DNA from: Azoarcus indigens
Lineage (GTDB): Bacteria > Pseudomonadota > Gammaproteobacteria > Burkholderiales > Rhodocyclaceae
Direction of reading: 5' to 3'
DNA: 64,000 nucleotides
Assembly (NCBI RefSeq): GCF_004361735.1
Contig: NZ_SNVV01000011.1
Location: 1 to 64,000 of the forward strand
A model generated the notes under the pieces. The model made no database searches, was not told the DNA's origin, and saw nothing but the letters and a program-made list of their open reading frames with translations. The position numbers were made by a program, and so were the translations under genes. Positions within the stretch are counted from its first letter, which is position 1. Every line of letters begins with the position of its first letter. Shown one piece after another: positions 45,983 through 54,352 of this stretch.

Positions 45983-46794
45983 CGATCTTGATCACTGGCG
46001 CCAGCGGTCTCGTGGGTGCGCGGCTTCTGCCCCGTCTCGTGGACGCCGGCAGGGATTGCCGGGCGCTCATGCGCGCCGGGAAGGCCGTGCCCGCTGGGGT
46101 GACTGCCGTGGAAGGCGACCTGCTTGAGCCTGCATCCCTTGTCCCGGCGGTTCACAACGTCTCGGCCATCATCCATCTCGCGGCGGTCTTCCGCAGCCCG
46201 GACATGGAGATGATCTGGAAGAGCAATCTCGATGGAACACGCGCGCTGATCGCTGCGGCGAAGGCACATGCGCCAGAGGCACGTTTCATCATGGCGAGCA
46301 CCACCAATGTGTATGACATGGACAGTCCGCACCCCGGTCGTGAGGATGATGCAACTGACCCGAAGCAGGCTTACCCGGCCAGCAAGATCGCGGCCGAAAA
46401 GGAACTGCGTGAAAGCGGGCTGAACTGGTCGATCCTGCGCTTCGGCTTCGTTTACGGTGACCAGGATGGTCACTTGGAGAAGCTCCCCGGGCTTGCGGCC
46501 CAGGCCCAATTCCATCCCGCGAAAACAATGAGCATGATTCATCATCGCGACATTGCCGTGGCCATGGAGCTCGCCCTGTCCGGTGCGATGGACGGCCACA
46601 TCGTCAACATTACCGATGAAGCGCCGACCTCACTTTACGAACTGGCCGAACTGGTCGGCGCAACGATGGAGCCTTCGTCCGAACCGCTGGAAAATCCCTG
46701 GCATCTTCATGTCAGCGGAGCGTTGGCCCGTCGTCTTGGCTTCCGGCCCAGCGTAAGAAGCGTCTATCAGGCGGCCGAGGAAAACCTGCTGTGA
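45979..46794 (+). CDS. NAD-dependent epimerase/dehydratase-family protein
   Basis: A 271-residue extended SDR. Cofactor motif TGASGLVGARLLPRL, SSTTNVYDM-type strand, and the catalytic pair in YPASKIAAEKELRE (Tyr-x3-Lys). The C-terminal substrate region is short. It probably acts on a small carbonyl or sugar-like compound induced through the MarR regulator. Codon usage appears less extreme at third positions than in the hydrogenase genes, consistent with acquisition. Confidence 0.85.
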   Translation: MTILITGASGLVGARLLPRLVDAGRDCRALMRAGKAVPAGVTAVEGDLLEPASLVPAVHNVSAIIHLAAVFRSPDMEMIWKSNLDGTRALIAAAKAHAPEARFIMASTTNVYDMDSPHPGREDDATDPKQAYPASKIAAEKELRESGLNWSILRFGFVYGDQDGHLEKLPGLAAQAQFHPAKTMSMIHHRDIAVAMELALSGAMDGHIVNITDEAPTSLYELAELVGATMEPSSEPLENPWHLHVSGALARRLGFRPSVRSVYQAAEENLL

Positions 46795-46900
46795 GCCCTC
46801 GCCGTGCCGGGCGCGGGCCGTGCAATCGGGCTCCGCGGCGGAAAAGGGAAGCCATGACTGCCCGCCCCCCCTTCGACCCGGATGCGATCCTGGCGCACGG

Positions 46901-47512
46901 TCAAAGCGCGGATTTCAGACTATCGAACGCATCCCGCAGGAACTGGGCCGCCGGTTTTCGCTTGCCGGTCTGTTCCCGCCAGGCCTGAAGCGCGATTTTC
47001 ATTGCGCCGATGGACACCATGGCGACCATCCGCAGCGCCCCGCGGCGCTCGGGTTGCCGCCAGACCTCGCACAAGGCGCTGAAGAGCATCCGCTCCTGTT
47101 CCGCGTAGTAAGCTTGCTTGCGGGCAAGCAGCGATTCGCTCGACAGCATGAGATTGTCGATGGCGGTCATCTGCTCGGTCGTATTGCTCGCGATGTGTTT
47201 CACCATGAGATCGCGAACGGCATCGAGGGGCGGTACGTCGGGCGATGTCTTCAACAGGTCGGCGATCAGGCTGGCCGAACCGGTCTCCATCCAGAACACC
47301 ATGACGTCGTCTTTCGACTTGAAGTAGGAGAAAAAGCTGCGGCGAGAGATACCTGCCGCCGCTGCGATCTCGTCCAGCGTCGTGCCGTCGTAACCCTTGG
47401 CGAGGAACAGGCGCTGGCCAACTTCGGCGATGCGCCGCCGGGTCTCGCGGCGCTTGCGCTCGCGCACGCTTTCTGCCGGCGCAAGGGCCGCGGGGGGAGG
47501 GATTTCCAGCAT
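46901..47512 (-). CDS. TetR-family transcriptional regulator
   Basis: A 203-residue repressor with an N-terminal TetR helix-turn-helix (about residues 22-70: RRRIAEVGQRLFLAKGYDGTT and ISRRSFFSYFKSKDD) and an unrecognised ligand-binding C-terminal domain. Palindromic sites just upstream of its ATG match a perfect palindrome upstream of the SDR gene at 56042, so the two are probably in one regulon. The adjacent gene pair on its right (two-component system) carries no copy of the site. Confidence 0.92.
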   Translation of the reverse strand: MLEIPPPAALAPAESVRERKRRETRRRIAEVGQRLFLAKGYDGTTLDEIAAAAGISRRSFFSYFKSKDDVMVFWMETGSASLIADLLKTSPDVPPLDAVRDLMVKHIASNTTEQMTAIDNLMLSSESLLARKQAYYAEQERMLFSALCEVWRQPERRGALRMVAMVSIGAMKIALQAWREQTGKRKPAAQFLRDAFDSLKSAL

Positions 47513-47533
47513 TCCTGAATGGCTCGCTGCGCA

Positions 47534-47598
47534 ATTGCACTAAGCGCACCCGCTGCACCCCTTGCATCAAGTGCAATGGATACGAGACTAAGTGCGTT
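47534..47598. promoter_or_regulatory. TetR operator cluster
   Basis: Copies of TTTGCACT-A-AGTGCAAA with mismatches: 47534-47550 (12 of 16 arm positions match), 47561-47577 (12 of 16) and a weak one at 47582-47598 (8 of 16). Centres lie at 47542, 47569 and 47590, the last two 21 bp apart. They cover the TetR promoter, as expected for autorepression. Nothing else is seen in 47599-47757. Confidence 0.6.
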
Positions 47599-47757
47599 TG
47601 ATCATGCACCGAGCTTACCTTCCTTTGCTGCGCGCGGCAAAGCGCGAGGCCCGGCCCGGCGACGCCTCCCGGCGCCGTGGCGCGGCGTCCGGCGCTCAGG
47701 CGGCGGAGCGTGATTGCGCCATCCGCTCCGGAGCCGGTGGCGCCCTCCTCCCGGCTG

Positions 47758-49158
47758 TTACTGGATGCGCTCAGGCTGGGGCGCGCTCCCCGCCGCGGCC
47801 GGCAGGCGAATCTCGACGCCGAAGCCGCGGCCGTCGAGTCCGGCGCCGCAGCGCAGTTGTCCGCCATGCGAGGCGACCACCCGTTCGACCAGCGACAGGC
47901 CCATGCCGATGCCTTGCGAACGGTGGCCATTGCCGGCGCGGTAGAAACGTTCGAAAACCCGCTCGTTCTCGCCGTCCGGAATGCCCGGACCGTCGTCGGC
48001 AACGATCAGGGTCGCCATCCGCGTCTTTCCCGCGCGCTCGAGCCGGGTCGTCAGCCGCACGCGTGTGCCTGCGTGCCCGTGGCGCAGCGCGTTGTCGAGC
48101 AGGTTGCGGACCAGGATCCCGAGGTCGTCGATGTCGCCATGCACGGGCGCCTGCTCCGCATCGAGTTCGATCGACTGGCCGCCACGGAGGGCGACCAGTT
48201 CGAACTCGTCAGCCACCATCCCCACGACCAGCGCCAGATCGATGTCCTCGGCGCGCGTGGCGGCGCCGCCGGCATCCACCCGGGCGGCGTCGAGTAGTTG
48301 CTGCGCCAGGCGCGAGGTGCGTTCTATTCCGGCGATGAGGTGCTCGAGTGCTTCGCGCGCTTCGTCGCGGTCGCCCGCGTGCTGCAGCACCTGCGCTTGA
48401 GCCAGCAGCGCGGCCAGCGGGGTACGCAGCTCGTGCGCAGCCTCGCCGAGGAATTCGCGCTCGTGCTGGAGCGCTTGTGCCAGCCGCGCCATCAACTGGT
48501 TGAACGCACGCACCAGGGGGGTGAATTCGTCCGGCAGCCCGCGTTCCGGCAGCGGCGCAAGATCGAGCGGCGCCCGTGTCGCGAGCGACTCGCTGATCTG
48601 CAGCACGGGTCGCAGCGACCAGTGGATCACCGCCCAGATCGCGATGCCGATGCCCAACAGCAGGGACACCGCGGTCAGCAGGCTGGCGTTGAACCAGCGC
48701 TTCAACTCCGCGCGCAGGGCAGCCTCCGGCACGCCGGTCTGCACCTGCACCCGGTGCTGGGTGTCGCTGATCGCGAACACGCGCCAAGGCACGCCGGCGA
48801 TGGTCGTCTGCGAGAAGCCGTCGGCGAAATCCGGCACCATCGCATGTTCCGGTGCCGGCCGCGACGACACCAGCCGGCGTTGGGTGCCGTGTTCCCAGAC
48901 CTGGAAGCCCAGGGCGGCGAACTTGCCGTTTACTGGCTTCGTCTCGCGGTCCAGCACGAACTGCCGCTGCTGGCCCGCCGTCGCAATGTCGGAAGGCAGC
49001 GACAGCAGCAACTGCTCGGCAATGCTGCGCAACATGCCGTTGGCCTCGCCGTCCTGCCGCGCCATCATGTCCCGGTACTGGATCGCGAACCAGCCGCTCC
49101 AGGCGGTGAGCAGTACCGCCGCCAGTGCGATCAGCAGCCGTGTGCGTAGCGCGCGCAT
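47758..49158 (-). CDS. Two-component sensor histidine kinase (QseC/PmrB-like)
   Basis: A 466-residue membrane kinase. TM1 is about residues 8-28 and TM2 about 160-182, enclosing a periplasmic sensor domain of the QseC/TctE kind. A HAMP-like linker follows, then the H-box with phospho-His in EAAHELRTPLAALL (about 250) and the catalytic domain with NLLDNALRHG, VADDGPGIPD and GIGMGLSLV. It begins immediately after the response-regulator stop on the same strand and forms a pair with it. Signal unknown. Confidence 0.93.
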   Translation of the reverse strand: MRALRTRLLIALAAVLLTAWSGWFAIQYRDMMARQDGEANGMLRSIAEQLLLSLPSDIATAGQQRQFVLDRETKPVNGKFAALGFQVWEHGTQRRLVSSRPAPEHAMVPDFADGFSQTTIAGVPWRVFAISDTQHRVQVQTGVPEAALRAELKRWFNASLLTAVSLLLGIGIAIWAVIHWSLRPVLQISESLATRAPLDLAPLPERGLPDEFTPLVRAFNQLMARLAQALQHEREFLGEAAHELRTPLAALLAQAQVLQHAGDRDEAREALEHLIAGIERTSRLAQQLLDAARVDAGGAATRAEDIDLALVVGMVADEFELVALRGGQSIELDAEQAPVHGDIDDLGILVRNLLDNALRHGHAGTRVRLTTRLERAGKTRMATLIVADDGPGIPDGENERVFERFYRAGNGHRSQGIGMGLSLVERVVASHGGQLRCGAGLDGRGFGVEIRLPAAAGSAPQPERIQ

Positions 49159-49824
49159 TCAGTCTTCATCCCCGGCGCGGTAACCGTAGCCGACCTCGGT
49201 CACGATGACGTCGTCGCCGAGCTTGCGTCGTAGCTGGTGTACGTAGACCGCGATGGTGTTGCTGCCGATCTCCGTGTCGCTGCCATAGAGGCGGTCCTGC
49301 AGCTGGTCGCGATTGAGCACCCGGCGGCGAGACTGGAACAGCGATACCAGCAGGCGGAACTCGATCGCGCTCAGCGCGATCCGCTGGCCGCCACGGCTCA
49401 CCGTGCGCGCCGCGGGGTCGATCTCGACGTCGCGCCAGCGCAGCACCGGCGTCACCGCTCCGCGGCTGCGGCGCAGCACCGCGCGCAGTCGGGCCAGCAT
49501 CTCGTCGCGCTGGAACGGCTTGACGATGTAGTCGTCCGCGCCGGCGTCGAGGCCGCGGACGCGATCGCTGAGCTGGTCACGCGCGGTGATGATCAGGACC
49601 GGCGTCGGATCGTAATGACTGCGCATCGCCGTCAGCACCTCGAGGCCGGAGCCGCCGGGCAGGCCGAGGTCGAGCAGGACCGCGACGAAGGCGTGGTCGA
49701 CCAGCGCCAGCCGGGCGGCTCCCGCGTCTTCGCAATGAACGACGTGCCACCCTTCCTGGCCGAGGGCGGCGGTCAGCGCCTGACCGAGCATGTGGTCGTC
49801 TTCGACGAGAAGGATCGCATCCAT
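49159..49824 (-). CDS. OmpR/PhoB-type response regulator
   Basis: A 221-residue regulator: receiver domain (ILLVEDDHMLG; phospho-Asp in AVLLDLGLPGG near residue 51; conserved Lys in YIVKPFQRDE) followed by a winged-helix DNA-binding domain (LSAIEFRLLVSLFQSRRRVLNRDQL, NTIAVYVHQLRRKLG, TEVGYGYR). MDAILLVEDD at 49824 is the chosen start; a TTG 33 bases upstream is unlikely. Phased TTAA repeats in the divergent region to its right are probable binding sites. Confidence 0.94.
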   Translation of the reverse strand: MDAILLVEDDHMLGQALTAALGQEGWHVVHCEDAGAARLALVDHAFVAVLLDLGLPGGSGLEVLTAMRSHYDPTPVLIITARDQLSDRVRGLDAGADDYIVKPFQRDEMLARLRAVLRRSRGAVTPVLRWRDVEIDPAARTVSRGGQRIALSAIEFRLLVSLFQSRRRVLNRDQLQDRLYGSDTEIGSNTIAVYVHQLRRKLGDDVIVTEVGYGYRAGDED

Positions 49825-49873
49825 GGCAGGGCGCGTGGGGGAAATGGTGATCGGCAATCGTGCATCGCCGACA

Positions 49874-49958
49874 TTAATACCGGATTAAGTCCTGCGCTCC
49901 AAACGGAGCCCCAATCCGGCGCGACGTCTGCGCGTCGATCGGCTTAAACCGATTTTAA
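49874..49958. promoter_or_regulatory. Phased TTAA repeats in the divergent promoter region
   Basis: Two elements of the form TTAA-N7-TTAA (11-bp period) lie at 49874-49888 and 49944-49958, 70 bp apart, between the response regulator and the first SDR gene. Eleven-base direct repeats are typical OmpR/PmrA/QseB-family sites. The regulator may control both itself and the SDR-TLC operon. Confidence 0.5.
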
Positions 49959-50057
49959 TCGCGCCGGAAAACACTGCATTACCCGCAACAACTCCTCCGG
50001 CGTGATTCCATGCCCTCGACGCTTTCCTCCTTTCCTGCTCCCGATGGGGACCGCAAC

Positions 50058-51152
50058 ATGACCAGCCGGACCGCTTCCGGCCTGCCTAGGCGGCGGGTCC
50101 ATGCGGTGCTCGTCGCCGACAGAGCGATCCCCACCGTCGGCACGCACCCGACGCGCACCCGGTGGAGAGTCTCCCTCGCCATCGTCGGCGCGCTGTTGCT
50201 TTCCGCGTGCGCCGGCGGCGCTTCGGTGGGCGCGGTACGACCCAAGCCAGACTGGGCCTTGGCCGACATGCCTTCCCAGCAGGGGCGCATCTTCCTGATC
50301 ACCGGGGGGACGAGTGGTATCGGTTACGAGAGCGCCAAGGCGTTGGCAGCCGCAGGTGCGCAGGTGGTGATCGCGGCGCGCAATCCTGAGCGAGGGCAGG
50401 AGGCACTTGCGAGCATCCGGCAGGAAACACCCGACGCCCATGTGCAGTTCGAAGCGCTGGACCTGGCCGATCTCGCCTCGGTCCGGGCGCTGGCCGAGCG
50501 GCTCAAGGCCACCCTGCCCCGCCTGGACGGATTGATCAACAACGCGGCCATCATGCAGCCGCCGCAGCGGGGTACGTCGGCCCAAGGGTTCGAGACGCAG
50601 TTCGCCATCAACTACTTGGGGCACTTCGTCCTGACGGCGGAAGTGCTGCCCTTGTTGCGGCGGGCCGAGGCGCCACGCGTGGTCACGCTGTCCAGTATCG
50701 GTGCGCAGCGGGGAGCCATCCACTTCGAGGATCTGCAGTTTGCGCAGGCTTGGGATGCGGAGGCTGCCTACCAGCAGTCGAAGCTGGCGTGCCTGATGTT
50801 CGCTTTCGAGCTGCAGCGGCGCAGCGATGCGGCTGGCTGGGGCCTGAAGAGCATCGCGTCCCATCCGGGGCTTGCACATACCAACCTGCTGCCTTCGCAA
50901 GGCCGCAGCACGCCGCTGTGGCGCTTTTTCCAGACGGCTGCGCAAGGCGCGGTGCCGACGCTGTATGCCGCCACTGCGCAGGAGGCCGCGGGGGGTGCCT
51001 ACTACGGGCCCACCGGTCTTCTGGAAGCGCGAGGCGCGCTCGGCCTTGCCAGCGTGCCCCTTGCCGCGACGGATGACGGGGCGGCTGCCCGGCTGTGGCG
51101 CGTCAGCGAGGAGCTCGGCGCCACCCGCTTCCCGTCGCGCGGCGCCGAATGA
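50058..51152 (+). CDS. SDR oxidoreductase with lipoprotein signal (SDR copy 1)
   Basis: A short-chain dehydrogenase of the retinol-dehydrogenase-like type. Motifs: TGGTSGIG for cofactor binding, NNAAIM, and the catalytic YQQSK. Before the domain stands RWRVSLAIVGALLLSAC, a lipoprotein signal peptide with lipobox LSAC, so the protein is predicted to be exported and lipid-anchored. The n-region is long (about 34 residues from the ATG at 50058, which has GGGGA upstream; ATG at 50010 is an alternative). It is paralogous to the genes at 53235 and 56042 and lies just before a TLC-type transporter gene. Confidence 0.85.
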   Translation: MTSRTASGLPRRRVHAVLVADRAIPTVGTHPTRTRWRVSLAIVGALLLSACAGGASVGAVRPKPDWALADMPSQQGRIFLITGGTSGIGYESAKALAAAGAQVVIAARNPERGQEALASIRQETPDAHVQFEALDLADLASVRALAERLKATLPRLDGLINNAAIMQPPQRGTSAQGFETQFAINYLGHFVLTAEVLPLLRRAEAPRVVTLSSIGAQRGAIHFEDLQFAQAWDAEAAYQQSKLACLMFAFELQRRSDAAGWGLKSIASHPGLAHTNLLPSQGRSTPLWRFFQTAAQGAVPTLYAATAQEAAGGAYYGPTGLLEARGALGLASVPLAATDDGAAARLWRVSEELGATRFPSRGAE

Positions 51153-51201
51153 ACATCAACGCGCGCTTGTACGGCGTGCTCCACACCAGGGCCTTCTTCC
51201 C

Positions 51202-52605
51202 ATGAGACAAGCCACTAAGGCGGCGCCACGCCGCCCGCGCCTGCTGCAGGCGCTGCTCAACCTCCGCCGCGAGGAGGTCGGGCCGGTCCTGATCGCGGCG
51301 CTGTTCTTCTTCTTGGTGCTGACCGCCCTGATGCTGCTGAGGCCGGCGCGAGACGCGCTGGGCATGGAGCGCGGGATCGAGAACATCCGCTGGTTGTTCA
51401 TCGGCACCGCGGTCGTGACGCTGGCGGTGAATCCCCTGTTCGGGTGGTTGGTCGGCCGCTTCAAGCGCTTGCAGTTCATCGCAGCGACATACGGCTTCTT
51501 CGTGCTCAGCCTGGTGGGCTTCTGGGCGCTGCTGACGTTCGCGCCTGGCGCGGTCGGCCGGGGCAGCGGCCAGGTGTTCTACGTCTGGTTCAGCGTGTTC
51601 AACCTGTTCGTGACCATGGTGTTCTGGGCACTGCTGGCCGATCGCTTCACCAGTGACCAGGGCAAGCGCTTCTTCGCCCTGATCTCGGTAGGCGGCACGC
51701 TGGGCGCGATCTTCGGGCCCTGGCTCACCTCGCGACTCGCGCAGCCGCTGGGCACGCCGAATCTGCTGCTGCTTGCCGGTGGCTTCCTGCTGCTGGCCCT
51801 GGCCGCCGCCTGGCTGCTCGTGCGCACGGCAGCCGATCGGGCCGGCCCCGGCGTGGCCGCCACCGCGGGCGGGGCCGCGACTGAGGCCGAACGCATCGGC
51901 GGCAGCGCCTGGGCGGGCCTGCGCGCGGTGTTCCGCTCGCGCTACCTGGCCGCCATCGCCGGCTACATCCTGTTGATGACGGTGCTGGCAACCTTCATCT
52001 ACTTCACCCGCCTGCAGATGGTGGCCGCCGTGGCCGGGAGCATGGATGCGCGTGCGGCGATCCTGGGCAGCATCGACATGTGGACCCAGGTCGCGGTGCT
52101 GCTCCTGCAGCTCACCCTGACCGGGAAGATCATCCAGCGCTTCGGCCTCGGCGTGGCATTGGCGATCCTGCCGGTGGCCACCGCGCTCGGCTTCATCGGG
52201 CTGGCGATCTACGGCTCCTTCGTCGTGCTCATCCTGCTCGAGGCCACCACCCGTGCGCTGCAGCGGGGCATTACCCGGCCGGCGCGGGAAGCGCTGTTCA
52301 CCGTGGTCAGCCGTGAGGAGAAGTACAAGGCCAAGGCCTTCGTCGACACCTTCATGTACCGCACCGGTGATGTCATCGGGGCGCAGACCGAAGGCGCGCT
52401 CGGACGCCTGGGGCTGGCCATGGGCGGACTGGTCGGCGTGCTCATACCGCTGGCGCTGGCCTGGGCTGCGCTCGGCCTGTGGCTCGGGCGCGCGCAAGCG
52501 CGGCGAGTGACGCCGTCGCCGGCCGAGATGGCGCCTCTTCCCCCGGATGTGAGGGGCGAGCTCGCCGAACCATCCGCAATCCAGCACACCACTTCCCGCG
52601 CATGA
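51202..52605 (+). CDS. ADP/ATP-translocase-like (TLC family) transporter, copy 1
   Basis: A 467-residue protein with about 12 transmembrane segments, resembling NTP/NTP-exchange (TLC) carriers and their MFS-like relatives. Notable stretches are LRPARDALGMERGIE near residue 50 and FNLFVTMVFWALLADRF near 135. Classical TLC proteins exchange ATP/ADP in intracellular bacteria, but relatives in free-living bacteria have unknown substrates. The gene follows SDR copy 1 by 49 bases, and the same arrangement is repeated at 53235-55873. Confidence 0.8.
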   Translation: MRQATKAAPRRPRLLQALLNLRREEVGPVLIAALFFFLVLTALMLLRPARDALGMERGIENIRWLFIGTAVVTLAVNPLFGWLVGRFKRLQFIAATYGFFVLSLVGFWALLTFAPGAVGRGSGQVFYVWFSVFNLFVTMVFWALLADRFTSDQGKRFFALISVGGTLGAIFGPWLTSRLAQPLGTPNLLLLAGGFLLLALAAAWLLVRTAADRAGPGVAATAGGAATEAERIGGSAWAGLRAVFRSRYLAAIAGYILLMTVLATFIYFTRLQMVAAVAGSMDARAAILGSIDMWTQVAVLLLQLTLTGKIIQRFGLGVALAILPVATALGFIGLAIYGSFVVLILLEATTRALQRGITRPAREALFTVVSREEKYKAKAFVDTFMYRTGDVIGAQTEGALGRLGLAMGGLVGVLIPLALAWAALGLWLGRAQARRVTPSPAEMAPLPPDVRGELAEPSAIQHTTSRA

Positions 52606-52656
52606 GCAGCACGGCCTGTCGGCGCGCCGATCAACGCATGACGATGAGGATGCAAA

Positions 52657-53238
52657 GTGGACATACCCATACGCACATTCACCCGCCTGGCACGCCCTGC
52701 CACGGCAACGGCCGGGGAGATGGACCGTGGCCGGCCCCACCGGCAAGCGCCGGGAGGCCTGGCCGGGCCCATCGGCGAGGCCAGGCCATCCAGGTATTCG
52801 GCCAGGCTGGTGGCGGCACTTGTCGCCCCGGTGTTCCTGGGCGCGTGCGCCCATATCCCGGAGAGCACGGTGGCCGAAACGGAGTTCGGAGCGTTGTCTT
52901 GCGCTCAACTCGCTGAGCAGACGGAGCAGGCAAGCGCGACCAAAGCGCTGGCGGACCAGGCCAAGAGCGATGCATGGCATGTCGTCGTTCCCCTCATCGT
53001 GGCGGCTCGCTACGGCCATGCCGCTTCTGCTGCCGGTGATGCCGAGAGACGGTTGGCGCTTCTCTCTGAACAGGCTAGCCGGCTCGGTTGCGATGTTCAG
53101 CCGCCTCCCTCGGGCGTGCCCGGGCTTCGCCCAGCCGCAGGAATGGAGCACTCAATGGCGCTGGCAGGCGCCAGGAATGAGCAGGTGTTCCCGATTCTCG
53201 ATGTACCTCTCCAAGCAAGCACGGGAGCCGAAAGATGA
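52657..53238 (+). CDS. Small predicted lipoprotein
   Basis: A 193-residue protein with a lipobox LGAC (Cys64) after RYSARLVAALVAPVF, preceded by a long Gly/Pro/Arg-rich n-region. The mature part has a helical segment with two further Cys (GALSCAQL and RLGCDV), which could form a disulfide. No family is recognised. GTG at 52657 has GAGGA 7 bases upstream. The stop overlaps the start of SDR copy 2, so they are co-translated. It is probably a periplasmic partner of the SDR/transporter genes. Confidence 0.6.
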   Translation: MDIPIRTFTRLARPATATAGEMDRGRPHRQAPGGLAGPIGEARPSRYSARLVAALVAPVFLGACAHIPESTVAETEFGALSCAQLAEQTEQASATKALADQAKSDAWHVVVPLIVAARYGHAASAAGDAERRLALLSEQASRLGCDVQPPPSGVPGLRPAAGMEHSMALAGARNEQVFPILDVPLQASTGAER

Positions 53239-54293
53239 TGAACGAACAGCAAATGGGAAACACGCGGGCCGCCCGCGCCGGATGGCGAAACCGCATTGCC
53301 GCCTTCGGGGTGCTGTTGGCCTGCGCTTTTGCCGCAGGCGGCGCACGGGCGCAAAGCGCGCCTAAACCCGATTGGGGCCTGACCGACATGCCTTCCCAGA
53401 AGGGGCGCGTCTTCCTGGTCACCGGCGGGACCAGCGGCATGGGGTTCGAGGATGCGAAGGCCCTGGCTGCCGCCGGCGCCCAGGTGGTCATCGCCGCGCG
53501 CAATCCGCAGCGGGGACAGGAAGCGATCGAGCGCATCAGGCAGGAAGTGCCGCACGCCAAGGTGCAGTTCGAGCATGTCGATCTGGCCGATCTGTCCTCG
53601 GTCCGTGCGCTGAGCCAGCGCCTCAGCGGCACGCTGCCCCGGCTCGACGGCTTGATCAACAACGCGGCGATCATGGCCACGCCGGAACGCGGCACTTCCG
53701 CCGACGGCTTCGAGATGCAGTTCGCCACCAATTATCTTGGCCACTTCGTCCTCACCGCGGAGCTGTTGCCGCTGTTGCGCAGGAGCGACTCTCCGCGCGT
53801 GGTGACGCTGTCGAGCGTCGCCGCGCGGCGCGGCCGGATCAACTTCGACGATCTCCAGTTCGAGCAGGCATATGAGCCCAATGTGGTCTACGCCCAGTCG
53901 AAGCTGGCGTGCCTGATGTTCGCCCTTGAACTGCAGCGGCGCAGCGACAGCGCAGGCTGGGGTCTCCAGAGCCTGGCCGCCCACCCCGGCATCGCGGTGA
54001 CCGAACTGGTTGCGCGCGGCCCCGGCCTGGACAGCGAACAGGGGCGCCAATGGTCTGCCATGCGCCCCAACCTGCAGACGGCCGCCCAAGGCGCCATCCC
54101 CACCTTGTATGCCGCTACCGCAGCTGACGCGCGGGGCGGCAGCTACTACGGTCCGACCGGTCCGAACGAGGTCGCCGGGCCGCTCGGCCTGGCAACCGTG
54201 CCACCGCTGGCCAGCGACGCCGCGGCCGCTGCACGCCTGTGGGCGATCACTGAAGAGATCACCGGTACGCGCTTCCCCGTGCCCGGCCGCTGA
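53235..54293 (+). CDS. SDR oxidoreductase with Sec signal (SDR copy 2)
   Basis: A 352-residue short-chain dehydrogenase paralogous to the gene at 50058. It has TGGTSGMG, NNAAIM and the catalytic YAQSK. A cleavable signal peptide (RIAAFGVLLACAFAAGGARA, cut before QSAPKPDW near residue 40) replaces the lipoprotein signal of copy 1. Both mature proteins begin with PKPDW...DMPSQ. Export of an NAD(P)-dependent SDR is unusual. It overlaps the small lipoprotein gene and precedes the second TLC gene. Confidence 0.85.
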   Translation: MMNEQQMGNTRAARAGWRNRIAAFGVLLACAFAAGGARAQSAPKPDWGLTDMPSQKGRVFLVTGGTSGMGFEDAKALAAAGAQVVIAARNPQRGQEAIERIRQEVPHAKVQFEHVDLADLSSVRALSQRLSGTLPRLDGLINNAAIMATPERGTSADGFEMQFATNYLGHFVLTAELLPLLRRSDSPRVVTLSSVAARRGRINFDDLQFEQAYEPNVVYAQSKLACLMFALELQRRSDSAGWGLQSLAAHPGIAVTELVARGPGLDSEQGRQWSAMRPNLQTAAQGAIPTLYAATAADARGGSYYGPTGPNEVAGPLGLATVPPLASDAAAAARLWAITEEITGTRFPVPGR

Positions 54294-54352
54294 GCAGATC
54301 GCAGTCCATCCCCTGTCCGCTTCGCTGACGTCGAGGCGGCCAGGAATCCCTC

